Below, in pieces: positions 13,365 through 25,658 of a stretch of 64,000 nt of DNA. Position numbers and translations under genes: made by a program. This stretch comes from Alisma plantago-aquatica (taxonomy: Eukaryota; Streptophyta; Magnoliopsida; Alismatales; Alismataceae), in NCBI GenBank assembly GCA_963693085.1, contig OY856414.1, positions 261,668,001 through 261,732,000 on the forward strand, in the 5' to 3' direction. The stretch's first letter is position 1, and every line of letters begins with the position of its first letter. The notes below the pieces were generated by a model. The model saw only the letters and a list, made by a program, of their open reading frames with translations, was not told where the DNA came from and made no database searches.

Positions 13365-13982
13365 TATTAGTTATTTGCACAAGTCTTAGACTTTATAACT
13401 CGATAACTACCCTGCAAGTATACGGGTGTGTGTAGTATATTTGGGATTGTACAAGGAGCTAGAAAGATTTAGGAGCAAGTGTGTTAATATTCAACAATCT
13501 AGATCAATTTACTAAGTTTGGCATTGCTTAAGGTTGATATGCTTTGTAAACTTTAGAAAGTAGTAAACAGTAATCATTTAAAGAGAGATTTAGATCAGAT
13601 TTAAAATATATTGGTTATGTGATTTCACTTTCACATTATTATACATACACAACCACATAAAATAGCATAACATTTAACATGCAAAGACTGTTGTTTTCAT
13701 CATACACCTCTCGGTGATATGAGACGGTTCTAGTCTCCACATAGCACACATCTTCCCAGACATATAAAGAAGCATAAAACATGTAAGAAAGATGGCTAAA
13801 AGTGCATATGAGTACATAAAAATCATATAATATCTAGGAGCAACAAATTATTATATTAGTTAAGAAAATCGAGTTCACATGAGTAATGACATGGGAGCTA
13901 CTCTCCTACGCTAAAGAAATGGAATTCTACTCATTCATGGCGGTGAAACACTAGCACATGTTACATATTTCAAAGTTAAACA
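13365..13982 (-). mobile_element. Outer gypsy 3' LTR, left portion
   Basis: This is one half of the 3' LTR of a minus-strand Tat/Athila-like element. It matches the start of the intact 5' LTR at 48613-50229: the blocks CCCGCAAGTATATGGGTGTG and CATCATACACCTCYCRRTGA recur in the same order. It lacks a block of about 110 bp present at about 48985-49100. It is cut at 13982 by the copia element; the other half resumes at 43401. Confidence 0.9.
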
Positions 13983-14286
13983 TGTTGGATCCTAGATGAG
14001 TGATTAAATGCTCTAGAGGGAGGTGAATAGAGCTGAATGCACTTAAACAAAATTCGTTAGACCTTCAAGATATATGATAAGATAAGGTTGCTAAATAGTA
14101 AATTTGTGTGCAACTAAAACGTGCATAGCAAGGATGAGAGAGATTGAGCAAACACAAGTAGACAAGCTATTTAGAGTGGTTCCACACTTCAAACTAGAAG
14201 TATGTCAGTCCACTTACCTAGAGAGGTCAACCTCTAGGATTTCCTAACCATTGCATTCTTATATTCATTCATAAGACTTACAATAC

Positions 14287-14562
14287 ATGACCAAAAAAAG
14301 GACTTACCTATCCAATATAAAGAGTCTTCAACCTTACCAAGGACTTACCCACTTTGCAAGAGTCTTCCGCCTTCTTCCAAGGACTTACCTACTCTTGCAC
14401 AAGTCTTCAGCCTTCAAGGAATTACCCACTCTTCTTGTATCTTCTCCCTTTGACTTCACCTTCACTCAGAGAAGCTTCCACCAAGGACTTACCCACTTGA
14501 GCAAGGAGTCTTCTGCCTTCACCAAGGGCTTACCCACTCTTGCTCCAAGTCTTCAGGCTTGA
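14287..14562. repeat. Tandem AAGGACTTACC...GTCTTC repeats in the copia LTR
   Basis: Units built of AAGGACTTACCYACT, then GCAAGAGTCTTC, then CCTTC recur about six times with a spacing near 40-45 bp. The same array is in the partner LTR at 42093-42368. The open frame across it comes from the repeat and is not a gene. Confidence 0.7.
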
Positions 14563-14989
14563 TCTTCACAAAGGGATGCCTTCCCTTGTTCTTCTTCACC
14601 TCTCTTAGCCAAGAGAGATAACCTTCATCTTCATGATTGAAATGAGAGATGGGGAGGTGGTGGAAGTGAGAGCCTCACAAGATATACATGTAGGACTAGC
14701 TCTCTTACAGATTTCCTACTCACTCTAATGGATGTAGCAAGTGATTAAGATGAGAGAGAGAGGAGGTTGTAGGAAGCACTCAACTATAGAATAGGAACCT
14801 CACATAGAGTTTTACAATGAATGCTCAACCTTGGAATGAAGCCCAAGAGGTCCTATTTATAGTTGGGGATGCCTCTTAGCCTTTGGGAACACTTGAGAAC
14901 GAAAACTAGCCATTTTGTGGCTTGCAACGAATATATTTTCACTTGTTGCAACTCCACAACGGCTAGAAGCACTTTTCCGTACAGTGCAA

Positions 14990-15215
14990 TCGGTCGAGTT
15001 TCTATAAGGGTAACTCGACTGATAGAGTAAAAGACAAAGTCGATATTCAGACCATCGGTCGAGTTTGTCCTGGGGAAACTCGACCGACCAATGAAAATCG
15101 AATTGGTCTGGTACTCCATCGGTCGAGTTCTGTGCAGTGTAAACTCGACCAATCAAAAGTCATTTTCAAGATCCAATAAGGATCGGTCGAGTTTGCAACT
15201 CTCAGAACTCGACCG
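14990..15215. repeat. Hairpin motifs CGGTCGAGTT / AACTCGACCG in the LTR
   Basis: At least four pairs of CGGTCGAGTT and its reverse complement, spaced 5-20 bases apart, lie at about 14992, 15057, 15119 and 15183. Each pair can form a stem-loop. The matching array in the other LTR is at about 42807-43035, and two more pairs lie in the copia interior at 17002 and 17068. Confidence 0.85.
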
Positions 15216-15577
15216 ATGAACAGCCTGATGTGAATTTTGGAAAATGGCTTTTGAGTTCTTAAACATTCAATCTAAGTGCTCCTGATTTTTTTCTAAGCTT
15301 AATTACAAGTCATACAATCATTACAAGTGATTTACAACATGATTCTAATGGATTTACATCATATTACAAAAATGTGCACTTGTATTGACTTTGACTTGTC
15401 TTTTCTCCAAGTTGAGATGCGCAAGTTAGGGCATTTGGAGTGTGTCTATACCTAATCTGAAATCACTCAAGTAGAGATATTAGACACTAATATGTGGAAT
15501 GGTTAGTCATCATCAAAACACGGGTTTAGTCAATTTAGACGTGAGTCAACATTGACCTAATTGACCTTGAGTCAACA

Positions 15578-17500
15578 TTCTCCCCCTTTTTGAAGATGAC
15601 AAACCACTCCATAAATGTATTGAAAGCTTTTAAGTAAAATCATACATTCGAAGAAACCTAGGGGTTTCAATAGGATTGAGCTCATATGCTCCCCCTCAAT
15701 TGATGTGTATGGAGTTCTCATACTCCCCCTCAATTGATGTTATTTCTCCTGCATGGTTAGCTTTCATAACATTTATAGAATAGTATGTATTCTACTCATA
15801 TATGTTCTACACATATATGTCTTCTCCCATTTACCTTCTCCCCTTTACATGGACATACTTCTCCTCTTCATGTAAGACATGCCTTCTTCCTCTTTTAAAA
15901 GAAGACATACCTTTCTCCCCTTTTATCATTTCAAAAAGTGGGGTTATGAAGGGATAAGAAACATCACTTGTTAAAGAGAAAGGAGATAACAAAAGTTATA
16001 TAAGGAGAGTAGAAGAGCACAGATAGGGGCTTGTCCAAGCATAGAAAGAAAAGCAAGTTAAAGCATATACTTGAACAACCCAAAATATAAGATAAAGTGA
16101 TGTAGAAAAACAATAAATCACAATTTTGACCCTCAAGATGATAGAATTTGCCCAAAAAGTGCCAGGGATCATGGCATAGTGATGATCCTTGCTCAGAAGG
16201 CTGTTTCTGCATGAAAAACACTAGTCATGTAGTAAAAACTGAAACTGGAGCAAAGTCTGCATAAAATCCAAAAATACTCCAATTTCTACATATAATGTAG
16301 ATCTATGTACCCTGCATCACAATGTTATGAAAGCAACTCACGATAGTAGATATGCAATTCAAGGAATAATCTTGAGCATGTATGATACAAGATACAAGCA
16401 TAGCATATAGATGAACAAAGATGTCAATTATAAACAAGGATATAACTACATGTATATGAACTACTAGTAGATGTTATCACAAGTTAGGACTACTAGTAGG
16501 ATCTAGATCATAGAAAGAGATACTAAAAGATACACAAGATAAAGCAAGCTATGAGTAGATGTAGAGATATATCCAAACAAAGAGATATGCAATTTTAGAA
16601 GCAAATAAGGATATAAATCACATACAAATATGCATCATTACCAAAGGATGATTACCACTAAGAACCTCAAGGTTGTATCAATACAATATATACACCTATA
16701 TAGATGTAGAAAGTTAGAGTAAAACGGAAGCAATTTTAGACACAACTAAGAGATCCAAAGAGATCATCATCAAAAGCTACAAAACAATTCAAAGCAAGTA
16801 ATTGCAAGATATAGATATACCAATTTAGAGCAATTTGAAAGATAGAGTTGTACACAACATAGGTAATTTAGAACATGGCAATATGCATATATAAAGGTAC
16901 CAAATGAGAGTGCCAAAGAATAAGGCTATTGGTTGAGAAAATCTAGTTGAGAGGGAAATTTTCATTCAATAAGCCAAATGTATATTTTGTGCACAGTGTT
17001 ATCGGTCGAGTTCTGTGCATTGACAACTCGACCGATGACAGCTGTTGGCAACACCCATAGGTGCCTATCGGTTGAGTTTCAAATAGGGCAAACTCGACCG
17101 ACAGAGCATCTATCAAAAATCACATATGTTTCATAAAAACATATTTAAAGGCATGCTAAATATATAAACCATATCCAAACATGTCTAAGCAAGTTAGTAA
17201 TCCACTATAGAAGCATTAGAAACAATTTTTGAGAAAGAGTGTGAAGAGAAACACAAAATACCACTTTTGACTCAAGAACCACATGCATAGTGCACACTAA
17301 CTTGACAAAAACATGTCATAAATGGTTGTAAGCAAGAGAACATTACCTTTGTTCTTACCATTCCTTTTTCCACTTATTGTCACCCTCTACACATCTCACC
17401 TTTCTTCTTTCATGTGGATTGACAAGTCAATTTGCAATTCAATAGCTCAAGTCAATCCATTTGCAAGTACCTACAAGAAGAAAGATAAAATGGTCCCCAA
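15578..17500 (-). mobile_element. Copia interior downstream of gag, non-coding
   Basis: Where a copia element would carry protease, integrase, RT and RNase H there is about 1.9 kb of AT-rich DNA with no ORF above 90 codons and no pol motif that I can find on either strand. It begins with the reversed polypurine tract at 15578-15592. Two hairpin motif pairs lie at about 17000-17105. Confidence 0.75.
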
Positions 17501-18497
17501 TCAAGTTTTTGGGTCCGGAGGGGTTAGTTTAGCAACCCAAGTCCTATTGCTCTTGGGTTCTTTCCTAAAAGGACAACAAGTAGAATAATGACCAATTTCA
17601 TTGCAATAGTTGCAAGTGCCCATAGTCTTGGAACTAGAGGAATCTCCATGGAAGATTGGAGGTCCTTTACCTTTGTTGTTCCTTTTACTACCATCATACC
17701 CCAAACCATGCCTACCAATGTGTTTGGTAGTATGGTGTAGGATATCATTAAGGCTCTTCTTACCAACTAAGAATCTTTGCAAAGAAGATCTCAAACCATC
17801 ATTATCGTGCATAAGAGAAGTAATAGTAGAAGACAAATGATTGATATTATCTCTATCATGCAAAAGATCATTTTCTAAGCAAAGAGATTTAGTTAAATAA
17901 GAATGTCTATCAATATGAAGAGCAGCAACATCATTCTCTCTATTAGTAGAACTAGAACAAGATTCATGCACATTGATTTTAGCAAGCAAGGAGGCATTTT
18001 TTGTTTCTAATTCTTGCAAAACAAAATCTTTGTCCTTGTTTTCAGATTTCAGAACATCAATATCATGCATGAGAGAATCAACAATTAAAGTATGCTCTTC
18101 ATTAGAACTATGCATGAGAGGTTGAGCTTCTAGAAATCTAATCTTATCAAGAAAACTAGCATTTTCAAGTTTAAGAGAGTCTACTTGGCTAAGACAAGCA
18201 TTTTTATCATCAATCAAGCAATAATTAGCATGTTCAAGATCATTTAATTCTACATGCAAATTATCAACAATTCTAGCAAGATTTTTCTTTTTCCTTTTAT
18301 AAAACTTAAGAGAGGCACAAGTATCATGAATAATAGCAATCAAAGATTCTTTATCTGAAGAGTTTAGATTTACCTCACTTGAGTCCTTACTTGTTGATGC
18401 TACAAGAGCAAAATGGCATTCTCCTTCATCACTAGAGCTTGAGCTTGATCCTTCACTTGAGCTTGAGTTCGAGGAGTCACTTGAGCTTGAGTGCCAT
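17501..18497 (-). pseudogene. Copia gag, C-terminal part (split gene)
   Basis: This minus-strand reading frame continues the gag gene started at 41736, separated by the 22-kb chromovirus. Bases 18497-18343 encode a Ser/Glu/Asp-rich low-complexity stretch. About 18343-17700 encodes a predicted coiled-coil-like region rich in Leu, Asn, Asp and Lys, and near 17620-17570 a CCHC zinc knuckle (CNYCNEIGHYSTCC) fits CX2CX4HX4C. The frame stops at 17501 just after the segment PPDPKT. Gag of such elements binds RNA and forms particles. Joined, the two parts span about 1.87 kb of coding sequence. This part has no internal stop. Confidence 0.85.
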
Positions 18498-21400
18498 TGT
18501 TACAACCCCAATTTTTGGGTTCAATTGGTGAGAAATGTAATTTCTCATATTAAAGAAAATTGAACAAATAATGATATAATTTGTTTTGAACAAATAGATT
18601 TCATTTACAATAGCCTTGGTGATTGTGTTGTGGGACTTATTGGCTATTAGGCCCAATAACGAGGAAATTCAATTAATAAATGAATAATCGAGTTTTGAGA
18701 AAATAATGAGATGGAAACCTCTAGAAGGCAAATTCAAAGAGGGATTTCTTGCCTCTTGGGTTTCTTGGGTTCCAAGGAGTCCAAAATTGCAAAGAAAAGA
18801 TTAATTAAGTTTTTTTTATTAAGAAAGAAATTGAAAATAATGATAAAATGTGGAAAATGAGTGGAAAGAGGCATAAATGAGATTTCTTGGTGAATTTTTG
18901 TATCCATGAGATTGATAATATTAAAAGGAATGCCAATGAGGAAAATAAAAGAGAAATAAAGAGAAATTCTCAAAAAGAGATATTTTAATAAGAAATAAAC
19001 ATGATAATGCGAAATAATGCATATAGATGCATCTGGAAGGATAATGAGTATCCAATAAAAAGGATTTCGAAATAATATAGTTTCTTGGGGTCCAAGGAGC
19101 CCCAATAAAGAGGAAAGAAAGAGAAAATACCAAAATTACAAATTAAGAGGATAATGTAATGCATTATTAATGAATTTTTGTGATATTGTTAAAAAGGAAG
19201 TAATTTCTATTAAAAGAAAATAGAAATTTCGTGGCTAATGGATTAAAAGCTAAGAATAAAGATAATAATGAGAGAGATTTTTGAATTCCTAAATATCCAA
19301 GTAATAGGAAATATCAAAAGGAGAGAGAGAGAGAGAGAGAGAGAAGAATTGCTTCTCTTTGAAAGAAATCGATTTCCTACTTGGAAAGGGACTCTTGGAT
19401 TCGTGAGTATCCGACCTAGGGCTTCTTTACTCACCCCTATATAAAGGGGATATCCTCTAGTCTGAGTCCAAAGAACCCCACGTTTCTTTCCTTCTTCTTC
19501 TTCCTCTTTTCATCCATAAAACCCTAATCGAGGAAAGCAACATGATCAGGGAACAACGAGGAGTCATGAAGGGTTTCAGATGGAAGCATGTTGCCCCATG
19601 AATCTGGGAGAAGCTTGGCCGATGTTGCTATACCCTAACTTGCACGCAGAAGTGTTCGCACAGCTGTAAAAGCAGCCGCACTTCGCTGGCCAGAGGAGCA
19701 GGTTAATGGCATCTTCAGCTGTGATCGCGCGACACCCAGGGGTGCGAGGAGGCGGCGAAGCCATGGGGATAGTTGGAGTCAAGTTCCGAGCCTCGTGGTG
19801 GTGGTGGTGGTGGTGTTGGTGGTGGTGGTTCACGGACCTCCACTGATCGGCGGCCAGGACATCGCAGAAGTGGCTGCGTGAGGAAGAAGAAGGCCAAAGA
19901 GGCCTTTGACTGATATGCCCCTCTGCGGGCTATAGAAGGAGCGACTTACGTAGGGCTAAAATTGTCTTTTCATTATAACCTGAAGATGGGTGCGCGTGAG
20001 GTATGTGCATGGGAGTGGTTGCCTACGTGGCACCTCCCTATTGGTCAGTTTATAATTTATTTGCTAAAATCATAACTAATTCTATGGAACTCATATTAAA
20101 ACAAATCATATATGAAAATTTATCCTCGGAACGAGAGGAACACAAAGAAATTATGTTTGAAGCCTAATTTTGCATGCTCTTCAAAAAGTAGCTTAAGTTA
20201 TCAACTTTAATGAATTAAAGATTAAGAAACTCTACTTTGAAATGATTATTGTAATTAGTACAGTTTAATGGGTGATTAAAGTTAATAATAACCTGTTAAT
20301 TGTAAAAAGGTACATTAAGATTGAAAAGGATGAACTTTGCACGTAATTAGTCTGATTTAGTGTTTATGTGCATAAATATGCTTGAAATTTGAAAAGTACA
20401 TAAAGTTATCATCTTTAATGATTTAGATGGATTTAATGATGCTCATTGGTTAATTCAAGGCAATATTAACCTGTTGTTAATCAAAGTAAAAATAGGATCT
20501 AAAAAGATAATCTTTTTATATAATTGGCTTAATTTAGGGTTTCATGCATGAATATGCATTAATGAGCTTGAAAACCCTAATTTAGGTGAATATGTCTTTT
20601 AATTTTTTTAATGGTTAAAATCCATGAATAAATAGAGATATGACGATCCTAAGTCAATTTGGGTATAAAAGACTATTAAAATGGATAATTTGAGCAATTA
20701 GGGTTTATATGAGTAGAAAAGAGTATTTTAGGGTTTGTTGACCTAAAAGGGATAAAGTTTGAGAAATTGATCTAAGAAACCCTAATGAATATTAATGAAA
20801 CCTTAATGTGGATTAGAAACCCTAGAAAGTGAATCCAAGTCAATAAAGTATATTCTTGATAAAGTGTGTAATAAATAGAGTACATATTCTTTTTAGGAAT
20901 TATGGAATTGTTGAATTGCTTGATTGGATTGCTTTCTTGGTTGGATTTGCTTAATGCTTGTGAAATCATCAAGTCAGGTATGTGGTTACGCTTATGATTA
21001 TCCCGACTAGTTTTTCGAGGATTTTATCGACGTTTCCCTCATGGCATGAAATAACTGTTGGATGATTTTATTTCATGCAACTATAGAGTGACTATGACTA
21101 TCGCTATGAATATACATGTATAACTGGCTAGATCGGGGTCTACCTATGTGGCTTGTAAAGGCTAAAAAAGGGTAACCTAGAGTAAGGTCTAGGTTATGGT
21201 GGGTTAGAAATTGGGCTACCAAGTGTAGTGCCATGAGACCCGTAGCATGTCATGAGTTAAGGAGTGGGCAACTTACGAGTAGTGTCATGTGACTCAACCC
21301 TAGAAACTGGTTCACCTATAGGTGGGACCATGAGGGGTTTAATGGGGATCTACCATAAGGAAGGTAGTATCCAGGTCCACTACAGGGATAGCACAGAGGA

Positions 21401-21843
21401 TAGGGTACTCGTGGATCGCAGAGTTATATTTAAAATGTAATCTTGGTTGTTAAATGATAAATTGAATGATTACATTGTTATCATAGTTGCACGTTTATTG
21501 TTTCCCCCCCACATACTAGCTTCGGTTGACCGACATTTTGTTTGTCAGTGTTTTAGGTACAAGCCAAAAGGACAAATAGTAAATTGTCATATTGTGAAAC
21601 ACATGAAGTAAAATACAAGGAGGATTAGTTAGAATAGAATCCATAAGTGGATAAAAGTTTAGAGATCCAAGTTTTCAAGAAGGTATGCAAAAGTTTATTT
21701 TCTTACAGTTTTCCCGTTTAGTCTGTTAAAATTTGATAATTATTATTGGTTAATTGCCGAACCTTTGATCCGAAATTTATGGGTGCGGCTTCGACCTCTC
21801 AGTCTCCCTTAATTGGGGGTTATCGGGAGGTGGGGTCGTAACA
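18498..21843 (+). mobile_element. 5' LTR of the nested Tekay-like chromovirus
   Basis: The LTR runs from TGTTACAACCCC to GGGGTCGTAACA, 3,346 bp, and is followed after two bases by a primer-binding site. The flank at 18493-18497 is GCCAT, matched by TCCAT at 40862-40866. Its partner begins at 28974. A TATATAAA box (19438-19445) precedes a CTTCTTCTTC-rich leader, consistent with plus-strand transcription. A (GGT)n tract at about 19795-19830 is longer here than in the partner. It retains 1,273 bp (20323-21595) that the 3' LTR has lost. Confidence 0.95.
19438..19445 (+). promoter_or_regulatory. TATA box of the chromovirus 5' LTR
   Basis: TATATAAA in a conserved block that is also present in the 3' LTR at 39762-39769, followed by a pyrimidine-rich leader. 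This is a standard U3 position. Confidence 0.6.
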
Positions 21844-21845
21844 TT

Positions 21846-21857
21846 TGGTATCAGAGC
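21846..21857 (+). other. Primer-binding site (initiator Met tRNA)
   Basis: TGGTATCAGAGC is complementary to the 3' end of plant initiator methionine tRNA and lies two bases after the LTR end. It fixes both the LTR boundary and the plus orientation. Confidence 0.9.
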
Positions 21858-23579
21858 GTAGGTTCCTCACTTAACCATTAATAATTATTAAATTTTACAA
21901 ACTCCATAGAACCCAAGGGAGTTATTAGAGGATTATCTGAAAGACGGAGGTGTCTAGAAAAGGATCACGATGGGGGGTTGGCAATATTTTCCTCCGCACT
22001 GCTAGTCGAAATACGATGACTCCCAGATCCATGTGATTGTCTGGCCAAAGTCTTAGGGTATGAATCGAAATAAGATACCTTTAGGACTTTCTCATCTTAT
22101 TCATCCCTTCTCATCACAAAATTCTGTTAAGGACCTTAAGGATTAGGGTTTTCTCTTCTCCTCACCCTCTTGAGGTATGGGTAAGGTTAATAAGGTCTAA
22201 GGAATCCTCCACCAAATTAATGAAAAGTATGTAAATAAGATGTCATGGACATAAGATTAATAGATTAAGTGCAAACTAAAGAATAGATACATGCTTAGGT
22301 CGTATGACATAAGTTGTCATGTCCTCAGAAGAGACCTGAGGCTAGACCTTCTTGTCAGGAGGATAAGTTAGTCTTGGAGATAGATATATCCATTGCAAGT
22401 AGAGACCTGGCACATCCTCTGAGGATGATGTTAACCCTAACCCTAAGGGAAGGTTAGAGAGAGATGAGTTAGACTAGGTGTTTGAAAGGACATGCCTTTG
22501 GGTTGCCATATGATCCATGGGTGACCTAGCACCTTTGGCAACCCAACCCTGGTAAGGGTCGTGCATGTTAGGGTAAAGGATAGCTCCTTAGATGATGATG
22601 TTAGTGAAGGACCCATAGAAACCCTATGGGCTTATGCGAGTAGGACATATCATGCACCCAGGGTACGTTAGTAGTGTGAGCAAAGGGTTGAAACCCTGAC
22701 CAGGATAGTATGAAGGATGGCTTATGAAATAAGCATAAAGAACTATGGATAACCTTGAGCGAACATAAGTTGAACATAGGCTTCATCCAGGTAGGGGCAT
22801 GCTTTCGAGGTTGATCTTTCACGAAGAGAGGACCTCTAATGGTGAGGTTGGTTGTAGGGTTAGCTCTAGAAAGAGAGAGCAGGAACCAAACCAGAAGGTT
22901 GGAATCCTAGACTCTGAGATATGAGGAAAAGTAGGGAGTTGAGGATGATGCGACCTAAATGGATGATAGTGGTTGCCTTATGCTTGACCCCTGGAGGGTG
23001 ATGATATCTTGCTTGCCTTTAGAAGAACCAAACCCTAGAGAGAGGATGAGGCTTCTGGCACCTATGTGCATATGGTATAAGTGTTTACCTTCTAAAAAAG
23101 GAAGAAGAAGTTTTGTATACCCTGGAGAGGTTTAGTAACAGGTTATGAGGCCTTGTACCTTGTTGTTTGTCCTCGAGGAAGACTCAACGTTAAAGTGTCG
23201 ATCGAGGAAAAAGGATGACCCGATACATGTTTGGTTTATGGTTAAGAGGTTGAGCATGCAGTTGGACACCCAAAAAGTGAACCTAGGGTTCCTAGGTATA
23301 AGAGGGGAAGTAGTGTACCTAATGCCCATGATGAGAGTTGAGTTTCTATAGATGCGAGCATGGTACTCCTTATATTCAGAGGAAAGGAAAACCCCTTACG
23401 TTTAAGGTATGTTTGGCAAACCCCTCTCAGCTAAGTTGATGACATGGGAAGGTATGACCTTGATCTAATGTTGAAGAATGAGAACCTAGATGAACTAGCC
23501 TGGTTTAGTGGTCTGCTTGTGCCTTAATAGCGTACTAGGGTTAAGCATATGGATGTAAACCCTAGACTTAAGGATGTTT
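21858..23579 (+). pseudogene. Chromovirus leader/gag/protease region, unrecognisable
   Basis: This lies between the primer-binding site and the recognisable RT remnant, where gag and protease should be. Stops occur throughout all frames. I could not identify a gag domain or zinc knuckle, so the assignment rests on position alone. Confidence 0.4.
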
Positions 23580-24770
23580 GTGACCTTGTTGTCAAGAGTT
23601 GTAGTTTCCTCCCATCCTGGGAGAGGGACCCTTTGGTAGTGTGTATACCAGTCTTGTGGTTCTGAGGAAACCTAAAGAGGTCTCATAGGATCTTAAGAAG
23701 CTATGTGTAAAGTACATGGTATGAAAATGAACCTCTAGACCCATGACCATCTCTAAGTGCATATGGATGTGTTACCATGGAGGTAACGGGTATGGGGCTT
23801 GACCAAGGTGGGCAGGATTGCCACGATCCCTATGAAAGGATGAAAGTCAGCCCATGAATGTAGAGAGAGAGATGATGAAGGCTTGGGTAAGGTTCTAAGT
23901 TGAACATGTACTATAAGAGAATCCTAAGTCTATCCTAGGGTCAGGTAGTGATAAAACTGATGGAAGTAGGAGTTTCCTAATTCCCTAGTTGCACATGACC
24001 ATAGGGTCGGGAGGTAACAACTATCATTGTCTGAGGGCCATGGGTTAGGAGATTGATCACCTTCATGAACTCATGGGACCCAAAGGGAAGATGAGTAGGG
24101 CACTCTCTGAATGCATAAGGGAAGAGGGATGACCCCAAAAGTGACGGCACCCTATAGACCTAGAGGAGATGACCAAGGATTGTGTGGTGACCCAAGTAGG
24201 TTCGAGACCAAATTTCCATGGAGGAGACTTTGATAGCAAGATGATTGTAATATAGAGGCATAAATGGCACGTTTCAATTTAGAAGGTGTACTGGCAAGGT
24301 GGGATGTACCATCTCTACTCTTGGAATAGGAAGAACTCTATATTTGGATGGCTGCCAAATGCTTATTTCTTCTTGTTATGGGAGTGAGAGATAGGACAGT
24401 ACGCATGCCATACACCAAGGATAAAATATAATGTGAGTTGGAATGTTGCTACGAGGCATGAGGATAGAGAGGATAACATGCCCTGGTAAAGTGAATGATA
24501 CATGGATGGTTTTCAAACACTAAGAGGAATAATGTAGTCACCTTATGAGGATGTTTTTATCATGAGATATGAGTCATACAAGGTTGAGTTTGATCACCAA
24601 GAAAATGAGCTCAAGGTGTTCTCAATAAAGTAGACTTAGAGCTGAAATGAGATAATAAGTAGAATACATGAAGGTGTATGACATCAACTTTACCTAATGC
24701 ATAAGAAGGTGAAGTGGTAATGGATGCTCTGGTTGAGATATATCTGCCTAGTTTGGCTAAAATAGGTTGT
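23580..24770 (+). pseudogene. Decayed RT and RNase H of the nested chromovirus
   Basis: Fragments in shifting frames resemble Ty3/gypsy RT. About 23625-23720 can be read as the segment in which RT has SPxGxPVxxVxKKxG followed by a CVDYR-like block. About 24660-24770 resembles the end of RNase H (VEYMKVYDINFT, then a VVMDAL segment like VVADALSR). Many stops and frameshifts are present. The order and strand agree with the primer-binding site and the chromodomain downstream. This is inference from weak similarity by eye. Confidence 0.5.
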
Positions 24771-25539
24771 TAGACTAACCCTAAGTTTGGAAAGGAAGAT
24801 ATGTTTGGCTAACACTAATGTAACGAGATCAATTAATGGTTAGCCAGTTTAGTCCTTGATGCAACGAAAGAATGGTGGTAGAACCTCAAATGCACTTCTT
24901 TGGAAAAGAAGGCAATGAAACCCTGACTAGAATGGTTTAGGGTTTTGAGGTATTGATCTTAAGGAATAATGACATATAGGAGATCATGATTTTAAGATCA
25001 CCATACACCGTACTATGAAGATAATAAGTGACAATAGTACTTTAGATACCTAAGACGATGTTGCATGTGGTATATGGCCATGCAATCTGAGGGTGAAGGG
25101 CGAACACCAGTAACCCAGTACACGGATATAAAGGATAAAGAGTCCCCGAAATAGAAAGGGAGTTCATCACTATGGATGTTGTAAGTCTCCCCTAGACCAA
25201 GGAAGATCAAGATGCAATATGGTATGGTAGATCGCCTTACCTAGATGACATGAGAAAGAAAGAGTACTGTCAAGGGACAGATCAGGTTGAACTACATATG
25301 AGAGAGATGGTTCAACTACACCATGAGGTAAGTACAAAATGTATTGAGTATAACCTAAAGGTTCTCTTCTGTGAGGTGGAAGTAGAAACATGAAGAACCC
25401 TAGGTTAGTACAGTTTATCACCCCTAACTAATGGTTAGTATGATCCAGACTAAAGGGTCTGATGAGAGCATATGTGCTCATTCAGGGTGATAGCTAGAGA
25501 CATTTCTTATCCTATGAAAGATGTGATGATAACCACCAT

Positions 25540-25658
25540 AGCCAATATCGTGATTTAAAGAAGCTCTGTAAGAGAGGTTGTGTCGGTCACCACTTCAGTA
25601 AGGTGATGTTGGTGAAAGGACCACGTGATGGTTAGAAAAGGACCACAGTGTGTGTAGG
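25540..25658 (+). pseudogene. Integrase zinc-finger remnant, cut by solo LTR
   Basis: The segment reads YRDLKKL followed by a degraded block, resembling the part of the HHCC finger of gypsy integrase that has YRDLKxxYWW. It stops where the solo LTR is inserted (TSD GTAGG at 25654-25658). The matching continuation after 28445 is short, so part of the integrase seems deleted. Confidence 0.4.

Larger units (their letters stand above)
13983..15577 (-). mobile_element. Copia 3' LTR (minus-strand element)
   Basis: This LTR of 1,595 bp starts TGTTGGATCC and ends GAGTCAACA in plus-strand reading. It pairs with 41788-43395, which is 1,608 bp and nearly identical by eye. It is flanked on the left by AAACA (13978-13982), answered by AAGCA (43396-43400), a 5-bp target duplication with one change. 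The pyrimidine run TTCTCCCCCTTTTTG directly to its right is the reversed polypurine tract, which fixes this as the 3' LTR. On the minus strand TATAAATA (14854-14861) is a plausible promoter box. Hairpin-forming CGGTCGAGTT/AACTCGACCG motifs cluster at 14990-15215. Confidence 0.95.

Noticed and set aside
14287..14562. 91-codon ORF, repeated at 42093-42368
   Set aside because: It is the translation of a tandem repeat in both copia LTRs, not a gene.
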